A DNA stretch of 11,443 nucleotides from positions 1-11,443 of the forward strand of contig CAZEQL010000035.1 of the NCBI GenBank assembly GCA_964514415.1, read 5' to 3'. Position 1 is the first letter of the stretch, and each line of letters starts with the position of its first letter. The DNA is from CAZEQL01 sp964514415. Lineage in GTDB: Bacteria; Chloroflexota; Dehalococcoidia; GIF9; AB-539-J10. Below are positions 5,486 to 11,370 of this stretch, piece by piece. A program made the position numbers and the translations under genes. The notes under the pieces were generated by a model. That model did not search any database. It saw only the letters and a list, made by a program, of their open reading frames with translations, and was not told the DNA's origin.

Positions 5486-5833
5486 ATGATAAGATGGGTT
5501 GAAGACCTCGGAGCACCTGCAGTGGTAGCCGCTGTTGATGTACTCACCACGGAGAAAAAGTCAGAGTGGAATAGACCAGTAGGAATTGGTTTATGTGTTG
5601 CGGGCTATGTCCTTGGTGGCGTCATGGGCATTGGTGGCCCCTTTGTCAAGAATCTTGGCATCGCTTCTGCACCCTGGGCATTTGAGAGTATTTATCAATA
5701 CATCAAAGGGTCTACTGCACCAGTGGAAGCTAGGGTTACTGGCAACAGGCTAGTGGCACGATCGGCAAGTAGGGTAACTGCCCCGATAACGAGAAGTTCC
5801 CAGCCTGAAATGGCAAAAACAGTCGCTTTCTAA
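5486..5833 (+). CDS. Membrane protein with basic C-terminal tail
   Basis: 115 aa. AGGAGGTG at 5473-5480 gives a strong start at ATG 5486. A moderately hydrophobic N-terminus (residues 8-20) is followed by a glycine-rich membrane segment at about 31-52 (PVGIGLCVAGYVLGGVMGIG) and a less hydrophobic segment to about residue 74. The last 40 residues are polar and Arg-rich without acidic clusters (RVTGNRLVARSASR). It is the first gene after the bistable leader and so the one most directly exposed to its control. A basic tail next to a membrane could contact nucleic acid in a virion, but no family is recognised. Confidence 0.8.
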   Translation: MIRWVEDLGAPAVVAAVDVLTTEKKSEWNRPVGIGLCVAGYVLGGVMGIGGPFVKNLGIASAPWAFESIYQYIKGSTAPVEARVTGNRLVARSASRVTAPITRSSQPEMAKTVAF

Positions 5834-5873
5834 ATCACTAGAAGGCGAATAGAAGTCAAAGGAGGTATACACA

Positions 5874-6524
5874 ATGGCTTCAAGGAATTATTTGGTTATG
5901 TCCAATGACATGACTCTTACCGACAAGAAGGACTATCGGTTGAATGCCCTAGCGGCCGGTCTGGAAAGATGCGGGCTAAAGAGCATCGGCGACATAAAAG
6001 CCGATATCCCTGGCTTGGCAGGTACCCCAGATGCTGATAAGTCATCCAGAGTCAATCTTATCAAAAACTACATAATGACTGGCCAATGGCCCCGGTCGAT
6101 AGACCAGCGTGAGCTGGCTCCCTTGACCGACTTCACCGTTGCGGCTGCTCAGGATTCATGGCTAACCGTAGCTCTGGCAGTCGGTGGTGTTGTCAGTGCC
6201 TTGAACGCGGCGGCAACTTACCAACTCATCGTGGGACATCTAATGGTGTGCTATGGTGTGTCTGTTGAATCAGCCGTTGTCCCAATGCCCGTTTCTCGTC
6301 TTATCTTTAGGAGAGGTGGCGTAGCGGGTAACATTCAGGCACAATTTGACATGGAGGAAATGGGGGTAAGATGGGAACCTGACGCCTTCTTATCCGAGCC
6401 CGTGGTTATAGACCCTCAGGATGTGTTTGCCATCCAGGTTCTAGGCAGGGCTGTTGTCGCTGCTGGTGCTCGTGTCCATATCCACAACTTCCTATTTGAG
6501 AGCAGCGGTCAGGTAATAGCGTAA
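5874..6524 (+). CDS. Candidate structural (capsid-type) protein, 216 aa
   Basis: 216 aa, ATG at 5874 after AAAGGAGGT at about 5859-5867. Residues 15-80 are helical and charged. Residues 80-127 are Ala/Val-rich and hydrophobic without being a clear membrane helix. The C-terminal part (about 135-212) alternates strands and turns (SRLIFRRGGVAGNIQAQFDM, PVVIDPQDVFAIQVLGR, ARVHIHNFLFE), as in a beta-sandwich. Its codon use is more GC-rich than its neighbours (34 of 60 bases G or C in the line at 5941). The strong ribosome binding site and position at the head of the beta-rich gene series suggest an abundant virion protein. Which of the beta-rich proteins here is the major capsid protein cannot be decided by eye. 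Confidence 0.8.
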   Translation: MASRNYLVMSNDMTLTDKKDYRLNALAAGLERCGLKSIGDIKADIPGLAGTPDADKSSRVNLIKNYIMTGQWPRSIDQRELAPLTDFTVAAAQDSWLTVALAVGGVVSALNAAATYQLIVGHLMVCYGVSVESAVVPMPVSRLIFRRGGVAGNIQAQFDMEEMGVRWEPDAFLSEPVVIDPQDVFAIQVLGRAVVAAGARVHIHNFLFESSGQVIA

Positions 6525-6561
6525 ATAAATTAAAGGTCGAAAACTTAATCTAGGCAAGTAA

Positions 6562-6573
6562 CCCCGAAAGGGG
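6562..6573 (+). promoter_or_regulatory. GNRA-tetraloop hairpin before the gene at 6592
   Basis: CCCC-GAAA-GGGG forms a perfect 4-bp stem closed by a GAAA tetraloop, an especially stable RNA fold. It sits just upstream of the ribosome binding site (AAGGAG, 6577-6582). It is too short and lacks a T-run, so it is not a terminator. It may protect the transcript 5' end or shape access to the ribosome binding site. Confidence 0.5.
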
Positions 6574-6591
6574 AGAAAGGAGAAAAAGTTA

Positions 6592-6594
6592 ATG
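6592..6594 (+). promoter_or_regulatory. Start codon with long-spaced ribosome binding site
   Basis: The ATG at 6592 is preceded by AAAGGAG (6576-6582) with a spacing of about 9 bases of purine-rich sequence, acceptable but at the long end. No alternative in-frame start lies nearby, so it decides the N-terminus of the 157-aa protein. Confidence 0.6.
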
Positions 6595-7065
6595 AGTTTA
6601 AAAAGCGAAGTAGATCAATTATTTCTGGCCAATATAGAGTCGGGGAATATCCGCTACGCATCATGGCCTGTTGCTGGCACACCCATTGCCGATGACGGTG
6701 CTTGGGATGAGATAGTTGCCGCAGCTACTGGCCCTGGAGCGACAGTTCCATGCTGGTTGTGTGGTTTCTCATTCAGTAATGGCGATGGCCTCATTGTTAC
6801 CGAAACTGGTTTTGAATTTAGCATCGGTTATGGTGGCGCTGCTGGTGATGGCAATGCACCTGCAGTTGAAATCGTTACCACCTGGGCAGTGAATTTCTCA
6901 GCAAATGTAGCAGCACTGGGACCATTCGTCATACCAGCCCAGATATTCCCATACCCCATAAGGATACCTCTTGGCCAAGCTATAGAGGCAAACTATACCA
7001 CCCTGGTCGGAGCATCCGCCATTACATCATTCCGTGTAATCTTGGCAACCGCAGTTGGAAGCTAA
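6592..7065 (+). CDS. Beta-rich structural-type protein, 157 aa
   Basis: 157 aa. Nearly the whole chain is predicted strand with Gly/Ala/Pro turns: GFSFSNGDGLIVTETGFEFSIGYGG at about residues 58-82, AVEIVTTWAVNFSAN at 90-104, PIRIPLGQAIEANYTTL at 122-138, and a final strand SFRVILATAVG. A short N-terminal helix (SLKSEVDQLFLANI) precedes it. This pattern fits a single jelly-roll or related beta-sandwich capsid, vertex or spike protein. C54 and C57 (CWLC) could be redox-active or bind metal. No catalytic motif is seen. Assignment as a structural protein is inference from fold-like pattern and neighbours. Confidence 0.78.
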   Translation: MSLKSEVDQLFLANIESGNIRYASWPVAGTPIADDGAWDEIVAAATGPGATVPCWLCGFSFSNGDGLIVTETGFEFSIGYGGAAGDGNAPAVEIVTTWAVNFSANVAALGPFVIPAQIFPYPIRIPLGQAIEANYTTLVGASAITSFRVILATAVGS

Positions 7066-7074
7066 AGGTAAAAT

Positions 7075-7105
7075 AACCAGGGGGAGCTAAACACTCCTCC
7101 TGGTT
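7075..7105 (+). terminator. Strong 12-bp hairpin between two genes, no clear T-run
   Basis: AACCAGGGGGAG at 7075-7086 pairs with CTCCTCCTGGTT at 7094-7105 through 11 Watson-Crick pairs and one G-T wobble, around a 7-base loop. It lies ten bases after the stop at 7065. The following sequence (CATAAATC) is not a T-run, so a classic intrinsic terminator is doubtful; RNA end protection or partial termination fits better. The right arm CTCCTCCT is also complementary to the AGGAGG of the next gene, so a competing fold hiding that ribosome binding site is possible. Confidence 0.6.
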
Positions 7106-7132
7106 CATAAATCATCGGATTTAACCCTGAAG

Positions 7133-7153
7133 ATAGAGATAGAAAAGGAGGTT
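7133..7153 (+). repeat. Duplicated leader containing ribosome binding site, copy 1
   Basis: The 21 bases here, which contain ATAGAGATAGAAAAGGAGG, recur identically at 7423-7443. Both copies sit directly before a start codon and contain its ribosome binding site, so the unit is probably a translation-initiation module duplicated together with, or in front of, the Cys-rich gene between them. Confidence 0.85.
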
Positions 7154-7155
7154 AA

Positions 7156-7413
7156 ATGGAAACTGAAGATAACGGACAAGTTAAAAAGGTCTTTTGTCCT
7201 TTAATGAGGGAGGAATGTACTGAGGGAAAGTGCCTCAGTATGGGGGGGATGCAGTGTCGCCTGTGGTCACAGGTACTCGCCACCGACCCAAGATTTGGCG
7301 TTCCCAAGCCTGTAGGCATGTGTGTTTTCCAAGCACAATTGCTTGTTCAAGGCACACCAAAGCCTGCGATGCAAACACAGAGAATACCAATCAATAATTT
7401 GAAAATAAATTAA
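7156..7413 (+). CDS. Small Cys-motif protein (C-x6-C-x4-C), 85 aa
   Basis: 85 aa, ATG at 7156 after AAAAGGAGG. Residues 13-34 read FCPLMREECTEGKC... with cysteines at 14, 21, 26 and 34, and a fifth at 56. I recall the CP-x5-C-x4-C pattern from small proteins of phages and mobile elements of anaerobic bacteria, where it probably binds a metal ion (zinc or iron-sulphur); no function is known to me. The C-terminal half is polar with Gln and Pro. The gene is bounded on both sides by an identical 21-bp leader, suggesting it moved in or duplicated as a unit. Confidence 0.8.
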   Translation: METEDNGQVKKVFCPLMREECTEGKCLSMGGMQCRLWSQVLATDPRFGVPKPVGMCVFQAQLLVQGTPKPAMQTQRIPINNLKIN

Positions 7414-7422
7414 GCTCCAAAA

Positions 7423-7443
7423 ATAGAGATAGAAAAGGAGGTT
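7423..7443 (+). repeat. Duplicated leader containing ribosome binding site, copy 2
   Basis: Identical to 7133-7153. It provides the AGGAGG (7436-7441) for the ATG at 7448. The sequences diverge immediately after the shared GGTT, so the identity does not extend into coding sequence. Confidence 0.85.
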
Positions 7444-7447
7444 TGAT

Positions 7448-8041
7448 ATGCCTGATTTGTACAGCTTCAAAACGCAGGTGGGGATGTTTGACCCCATTGC
7501 CCTGCAAAATCACAATGTCTGCATTCATTATGTGCAGGCATCTTATTACCGAAAGGTCGATTTTCTTGAGGGTATTCCTCCATTTCAGTGTGTAGATGTC
7601 ACTGCTGGAGCCGCTCTAGCAGCACTAACAACTACTGGACGCGTCAATGTTGCCAATTTGGAGATGGCCGACAATGAGTTTGGACTCTGGCGATGGTATC
7701 CTATAGATGATGCCCAAGTAAGGCTTTATCACCCTGCCGGCATTGCCAAATATCAACTCCGTAATCTGCAAATACCGGTTGATATGAATATTCTAACCCG
7801 TGACCCTAATTTGGTTTCAACCGAGATAGCAGTATGGGAGAACAATCGCCCCGCACTCGAAGCAATCAATGGTCATGCTTTTGCACTGGGCGCAGTTCGT
7901 ATTATTGCCATGGGCTATCGTTTCCACACTATAAACCTGGAGTCTGGTAAAAATGCCGACCCCGCGCTAGTGGATGCCCTTAAAAAGGGTAAGTCGCCAT
8001 GCACTGATGTCTGGTGCTCTGGTCGAGGAATAGGCGATTAG
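7448..8041 (+). CDS. Candidate structural protein, 197 aa
   Basis: 197 aa with a near-ideal ribosome binding site. The N-terminal 50 residues are polar and aromatic (HNVCIHYVQASYYRKVDFLEG). Residues 50-165 mix strands and Ala-rich segments (AGAALAALTTTGRVNVANLEM, FGLWRWYPIDDAQVRLYHP, AKYQLRNLQIPVDMNI, GAVRIIAMGYRFHTINLE). The C-terminus has two cysteines (SPCTDVWCSG) after a lysine-rich helix. There is no membrane helix, signal peptide or enzyme motif. Size, expression signals and neighbours fit a capsid or capsid-associated protein. I do not recognise a family. Confidence 0.8.
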   Translation: MPDLYSFKTQVGMFDPIALQNHNVCIHYVQASYYRKVDFLEGIPPFQCVDVTAGAALAALTTTGRVNVANLEMADNEFGLWRWYPIDDAQVRLYHPAGIAKYQLRNLQIPVDMNILTRDPNLVSTEIAVWENNRPALEAINGHAFALGAVRIIAMGYRFHTINLESGKNADPALVDALKKGKSPCTDVWCSGRGIGD

Positions 8042-8055
8042 AGAAGGAGACTAAA

Positions 8056-8436
8056 ATGTTATTAGCAAATAGAGAAGGAATTGTCGTAACCAGCCCAATT
8101 GTGGCTTTGGTGCCTGGAGGTGCAGCTACCTCACTGCTTGTTTTTACTATACCGATTCTAGGTGGTCAGCTTATTGGCCTTAAATCAGCAAAGATTCTGA
8201 AGGTAATACTGTGTAATAATGCTGCGGGCAATGTCACGGTATCGATAGGCAATGGCGCCGTTGGCGTAGGAATACCGGCTTTGTTACCAGCTTTGGATAG
8301 TATGAACAATTTGACTGCTACTTATGCTGCTATCAATGACTTTCCAGAAGTGGAGTCATTTGCCAGCATCGTAGCATGGACACCAGCTGTGGCAGGCACA
8401 ATTGACATTCAGCTCGAACTCCTTATATGTGGGTGA
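8056..8436 (+). CDS. Beta-rich structural-type protein, 126 aa
   Basis: 126 aa from ATG 8056, chosen over an in-frame upstream start at 8014 because that lies inside the preceding gene and AGAAGGAG at 8042-8049 serves the ATG. The chain alternates hydrophobic strands with Gly/Asn turns: GIVVTSPIVALVPGG, SLLVFTIPILGGQLIGL, AKILKVILCNNAAGNVTVSIGNG, and a terminal strand TIDIQLELLICG. This is typical of a small beta-sandwich phage structural protein. No catalytic residues are seen. It is the last complete gene before the assembly gap. Confidence 0.78.
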   Translation: MLLANREGIVVTSPIVALVPGGAATSLLVFTIPILGGQLIGLKSAKILKVILCNNAAGNVTVSIGNGAVGVGIPALLPALDSMNNLTATYAAINDFPEVESFASIVAWTPAVAGTIDIQLELLICG

Positions 8437-8460
8437 GCGTCAGATTAGATAGGGAGAATA

Positions 8461-8469
8461 ATGAAATGT
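8461..8469 (+). CDS. Possible gene start truncated by the assembly gap
   Basis: ATG AAA TGT is preceded by AGGGAG (8451-8456) at suitable spacing and then runs into the run of N. Only three codons (Met-Lys-Cys) are visible, so nothing can be said about the product. It might be the next structural gene or the first gene of the inserted element inferred from the hairpin at 8583. Confidence 0.35.
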
Positions 8470-8569
8470 NNNNNNNNNNNNNNNNNNNNNNNNNNNNNNN
8501 NNNNNNNNNNNNNNNNNNNNNNNNNNNNNNNNNNNNNNNNNNNNNNNNNNNNNNNNNNNNNNNNNNNNN
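8470..8569. other. Assembly gap of 100 N
   Basis: Exactly 100 N, the usual placeholder for a scaffold gap of unknown true size. Sequence content and length are unknown. Any reading frame drawn across it is meaningless. The hairpin just after it suggests that a repeated mobile element broke the assembly here. Confidence 0.98.
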
Positions 8570-8612
8570 GTATCCTGAGAATCCCCGCTCTTTAGAGCAG
8601 GGGAGTGTCAAG
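8570..8612 (+). mobile_element. Probable right end of an IS200/IS605-type (tnpB-bearing) element
   Basis: The sequence GAATCCCCGCTC-TTTA-GAGCAGGGG then AGTGTCAA matches the general form of IS200/IS605-family right ends: a subterminal imperfect palindrome with a TTTA-type loop, one unpaired base and a following G-rich tail ending near TCAA. Stem pairs are 8583-8586 with 8600-8603 and 8587-8590 with 8595-8598; A8599 is bulged. In such elements this region is also the 3' part of the TnpB guide RNA, the guide being the DNA just beyond the end (about 8612 on). The transposase and tnpB genes would lie in the gap. Recognition is from memory of the family; a plain hairpin of another kind remains possible. 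Confidence 0.65.
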
Positions 8613-8652
8613 AAAGCACACCCTTCAAGGCAAGGCTGGGAAGGAGCAGTTA

Positions 8653-9201
8653 ATGTTAAATGATTTGCCACAAGAGTATGTTGATTTTCTTGAAAGGAAT
8701 CTCTCTTTATTTGAGAGACTTGGCGATGCTTTTTCTGGTAGTGACGAGCGTTTAGATTACGCTGTTAAACAGCTAGTCAGGATTCAAGCGAGGCTAACAG
8801 AGCTTCCAACGACTATTGAAAACCTTGGGGTATTCGTTAATATGCTGAAGGAGTATTTAACTATGCCAAAGATAACTACACAGGTAATATTACGCCAAAA
8901 CTTAGCACCACTACAGGGTATTCGATTGCAAGATTTTGTACCTATAGATGGCAAGATAACATCTATTGCCTTTCATTTCCCCCTGGGATGTGCGAGCCTA
9001 GTGGATATAGCATTTGGTTATGAAGCACGCCAAATGATGCCATACTCAGGATTTTTAGCCCTTGATGATGCTACGCCTGTATTTCCTGCTGATGAAGTTG
9101 TTGAAAGAAATAAAATTGTATGGGCTGTGATGCAAAATACCGATATGTTTGCACATGATGTTTCGGTTATAATCACAATATCAGGGGAGGTAGTTCAGTA
9201 A
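8653..9201 (+). CDS. Helix plus beta-sandwich structural-type protein, 182 aa
   Basis: 182 aa from ATG 8653; GAAGGAG at 8640-8646 decides this start over the longer in-frame reading from 8605, which begins in the presumed insertion-element end. Residues 1-70 are helical with coiled-coil character (DFLERNLSLFERL, VKQLVRIQARLTEL). Residues 73-180 are beta-rich (KITSIAFHFPLGCASLVDIAFGY, SGFLALDDATPVFPADEVV, KIVWAVMQNTDMF, HDVSVIITISGEVV), resembling a recurrent phage beta-sandwich module with a conserved SG.LALNDATP-like loop. A helical stalk plus beta head is the plan of a trimeric fibre or vertex protein. The stop overlaps the next ATG by one base. Confidence 0.82.
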   Translation: MLNDLPQEYVDFLERNLSLFERLGDAFSGSDERLDYAVKQLVRIQARLTELPTTIENLGVFVNMLKEYLTMPKITTQVILRQNLAPLQGIRLQDFVPIDGKITSIAFHFPLGCASLVDIAFGYEARQMMPYSGFLALDDATPVFPADEVVERNKIVWAVMQNTDMFAHDVSVIITISGEVVQ

Positions 9202-9872
9202 TGGCAACTATAAAAGACACGTGGGCAGTTTTACAAAAGGGCGTCGGTGCGCCTGATTATTCTGGTACTGTATCATCGTCCATTGAACGTGCTGGTATCA
9301 AAATAAAAATAAATGAGACTTTACGTATATATGGGCGTAGTCTTAATCTAGGGGCAGACGCAGAATACCCGTTTGTCCTTCCGTCTCCTCTTGCTGCTGG
9401 TGCTAATATGCATCTCACAGATTTTGAGACACTAGCACTAATGCCAGTAACAATTCCTGCTGGTTATGCTATTGAAGTAGTAGATATAGGTCATGTTGTA
9501 TCACAAGATATGCAAATGTATGGCTATATGGATAATTGGTCTGTTACTTGTGTAAGTACAATATCAGGAGGACAAACTGTATACGAAAATAAGCTAATAG
9601 GATTAAATACGTTATGGATTGACCCAACAGCAGCAGCAGCTCACACATTTGATATTAAGATATATAATGTTGGTACGAGTGATTTATATGGAGGCGTAAT
9701 GGTAGTTTGTGTTCTTAAAGCAGTAGGAACTCCTCCATTGCCAACCACTAAGGATTGTCATTGTCCATATTGTGGTCATATACAAACGGAATCCATCCAT
9801 GCGGTTAAAATCATATGTAAAGGATGTGGGAGAGAATATGGTGTTTATGATTTTTCCACAATAGGTAGATGA
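9201..9872 (+). CDS. Beta-rich protein with C-terminal zinc ribbon, 223 aa
   Basis: 223 aa; TAATG overlap with the preceding gene and GGGGAGG at 9184-9190. Residues 25-175 are predicted strands with aromatic loops (IKIKINETLRIYGRSLNLG, MHLTDFETLALMPVTIPAGYAIEVVDIG, THTFDIKIYNVG-like, VMVVCVLKAVG), fitting a virion beta-sandwich. Residues 186-209 hold C186, C188, C191, C206 and C209; the core C188-x2-C191-x14-C206-x2-C209 is a zinc ribbon. The x14 spacing and the hydrophobic pattern before the second pair match the coiled-coil protein at 329. The coding sequence is AT-rich (about one third G+C in the lines at 9301, 9481 and 9661). Function unknown; the ribbon may mediate binding to a partner or nucleic acid. 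Confidence 0.83.
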   Translation: MATIKDTWAVLQKGVGAPDYSGTVSSSIERAGIKIKINETLRIYGRSLNLGADAEYPFVLPSPLAAGANMHLTDFETLALMPVTIPAGYAIEVVDIGHVVSQDMQMYGYMDNWSVTCVSTISGGQTVYENKLIGLNTLWIDPTAAAAHTFDIKIYNVGTSDLYGGVMVVCVLKAVGTPPLPTTKDCHCPYCGHIQTESIHAVKIICKGCGREYGVYDFSTIGR

Positions 9873-10096
9873 AAGATATTCAATTGCGTGGACTTATAAG
9901 CAGGCTAGCTTTAGTATGTATGAATACTATCTGGAGGAATGCTGAATTTTGGAAATTACTTAAGCTAAGAACAGGAGGGGACATTCTTGATGTTGGATGT
10001 GGTAGGCATGGGCCAATTACAAGCATTAGCAGGTATCTAAGGTTAAAATCAACAGGGATAGATATTTTCAAGCCAAATATTAAAGAAGCGATATAG
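9869..10096 (+). pseudogene. Truncated class I SAM-dependent methyltransferase
   Basis: 75 aa starting in an ATGA overlap with the previous stop. Residues 38-45 are DILDVGCG, the SAM-binding motif I, and GID at 63-65 supplies the acidic residue expected after the second strand. Full enzymes of this fold run to roughly 200 residues or more, but here the frame ends at TAG 10094 right after IKEAI. Reading on in the other two frames gives no continuation before the ribosome binding site of the next gene. The substrate-binding and later motifs are missing, so it should be inactive unless it works with a partner. It looks like the left part of a gene cut by deletion or recombination. Confidence 0.8.
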
Positions 10097-10114
10097 CCTC
10101 CAAGGAGAAAAAGT

Positions 10115-10780
10115 GTGTTAGAAGAAACTCTTAGAAAAGCTTTAAGAGCAGTTTTGGGTGGTGCCGCTGATATAAGCGCCACTAACCCCATGCCTGTTAC
10201 CTCTGCGGAAGTAGCAATGGATTCAGGGGTAGCAACTGGCGGTACAAATACTACCTGTGCTGATACAACAAAGAATTGGGAAGTCAACATGTGGGAGGAT
10301 GCCATCATTGAGGTTACAATTGGTGGCGTCGAATATCATAGGACTATAGTCTCCAATACCGCCGATACTTTGACCTTCAATACTCTACCCGGTGGAGTTA
10401 CAGTAGCCGCTGATGATGAGTATGAAATCAGAAATATAACAAGTGGATTAAACCCACTAGCCAAGGCTGCAATATTTAATACAGCTTTGCCTGCCATTGG
10501 TAATGATTTCCTCGTTGCTGATATTACCCCAACTAATACCCCTAGCTTCCTACGTATTTATATTGCTGTAGCAGTAGCAGGGGTATTGAGCATAGCTAGA
10601 GAAGCCGGAGGTGTGACAATTATTGAGTATCTAAACCACAATGTCAATCTAGTAGCGGATAGCGCCTATATGTTTGATACCGAATGGAGGACTGGAGATG
10701 GAATTAACCTCCGTTTTTCAGCGACAGGAGCAAATATCCTCGTTTTACGTTGCGATGAGATTCCAGCAAGTTGTAGCTAG
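10115..10780 (+). CDS. Modular phage structural protein, 221 aa, GTG start
   Basis: 221 aa from GTG 10115 with AAGGAG at 10102-10107. A short helix (residues 2-13) is followed by a first module at about 37-107 (GVATGGTNTTCADTTKNW..., IVSNTADTLTFNT). I recall this kind of module from phage tail, baseplate or decoration proteins, with its D-TKNW and SNTATTLT-like signatures. A second beta module fills about 112-216 (SFLRIYIAVAVAGVLSIAR, YMFDTEWRTGDGINLRFSATGANILVLRCDE), also a recurrent phage structural domain. No enzyme motif. The two modules suggest a virion surface or attachment role. G+C is higher than in the genes just upstream (about half in the line at 10141). Confidence 0.83.
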   Translation: MLEETLRKALRAVLGGAADISATNPMPVTSAEVAMDSGVATGGTNTTCADTTKNWEVNMWEDAIIEVTIGGVEYHRTIVSNTADTLTFNTLPGGVTVAADDEYEIRNITSGLNPLAKAAIFNTALPAIGNDFLVADITPTNTPSFLRIYIAVAVAGVLSIAREAGGVTIIEYLNHNVNLVADSAYMFDTEWRTGDGINLRFSATGANILVLRCDEIPASCS

Positions 10781-10791
10781 GAGATATATGA

Positions 10792-11220
10792 ATGGGATTA
10801 CCACAAGAGATACATTTTTTAGCCAATCCGCCAACATTCTATTCAGGAGAAATAACAGCCAACTGGCAGTCAGGGGTGGCAACAAGCCTTTTAGCTGGTG
10901 CCGATTTCTTAACAATTGGCACAGCAGAAACAATTTATTCCAGTGCGGGCTTTTTTGGCTTACCCATAGTGTACGCATATATAGGGGATTTAACTCCTGG
11001 TGCTACGATAACTTATCGTGCATATGCGACAATCTTTGGAGTTATGAGGCTTGCAGACGATGATGCTTATGTCGTAGGAGTTGATTCTGATATTATGGCA
11101 ATCTTTGCTTGGGTGGAAAGAGGGCAAGTAAGAATAGAGATTATGAGTGATAATATTGGAGATAACGGAGCAGCTATACCATATGAGTATTCTTTGAAGG
11201 TGTATGAGCAAGGAGGGTGA
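10792..11220 (+). CDS. Beta-rich structural-type protein, 142 aa
   Basis: 142 aa, ATG at 10792 with AGGAG at about 10779-10783 overlapping the previous stop. The chain is mostly predicted strand with Gly/Asp turns (TITYRAYATIFGVMRLADDDAYVVGVDSDIMAIFAWVERGQVRIEIMSDNIGDNG, of which the central part is DDAYVVGVDSD). No membrane helix or catalytic motif. Its start (MGLPQEIHFLANPPTFYSG) is loosely similar to that of the gene at 11379, so the two may be paralogues. It fits the series of small virion surface proteins. Confidence 0.78.
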   Translation: MGLPQEIHFLANPPTFYSGEITANWQSGVATSLLAGADFLTIGTAETIYSSAGFFGLPIVYAYIGDLTPGATITYRAYATIFGVMRLADDDAYVVGVDSDIMAIFAWVERGQVRIEIMSDNIGDNGAAIPYEYSLKVYEQGG

Positions 11221-11370
11221 ATTATTACTAGCATATTTGATAACCCCAGAAAGCTATTTAATGATGTGGCAGCTATTGAACATTATAACCATTGTGGGGT
11301 GAGTGTGGTGCTATCTCGGCACATCGAGATAAGCAATCCCGTGCCAAAATATGGAGCGTTTCCATGGTGA
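11221..11370 (+). CDS. Possible 49-aa gene with ATT start
   Basis: After the stop at 11218-11220, one frame stays open for 49 codons to TGA 11368-11370. No ATG or TTG occurs in it, and the first GTG is 16 codons in without a ribosome binding site. The only strong site, AGGAGG at about 11211-11216, points to ATT at 11221 or 11224, a rare start. The sequence (ITSIFDNPRKLFNDVAAIEHY...) looks plausible as protein but has no recognisable domain. A hairpin lies inside it. It may be a real gene with a rare start, or an intergenic stretch that happens to be open. Confidence 0.35.
   Translation: MITSIFDNPRKLFNDVAAIEHYNHCGVSVVLSRHIEISNPVPKYGAFPW
11309..11335 (+). repeat. Inverted repeat (hairpin) upstream of the last gene
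   Basis: TGCTATCTCG at 11309-11318 pairs with CGAGATA-A-GCA at 11325-11335, with one bulged A and a GCACAT loop. It lies about 45 bases before the ATG at 11379. There is no T-run after it, so it is not an obvious terminator; an operator or RNA structure is possible. Confidence 0.55.

Noticed and set aside
8423..8671. Open frames on both strands across the N run
   Set aside because: The frame continuity exists only because N codons are not stops; the gap length is unknown.
10674..11063. 129-codon + strand frame overlapping two genes
   Set aside because: Covers the end of the gene at 10115 and most of the gene at 10792, both better supported; composition (many Arg, Cys, Asn) is shadow-like.
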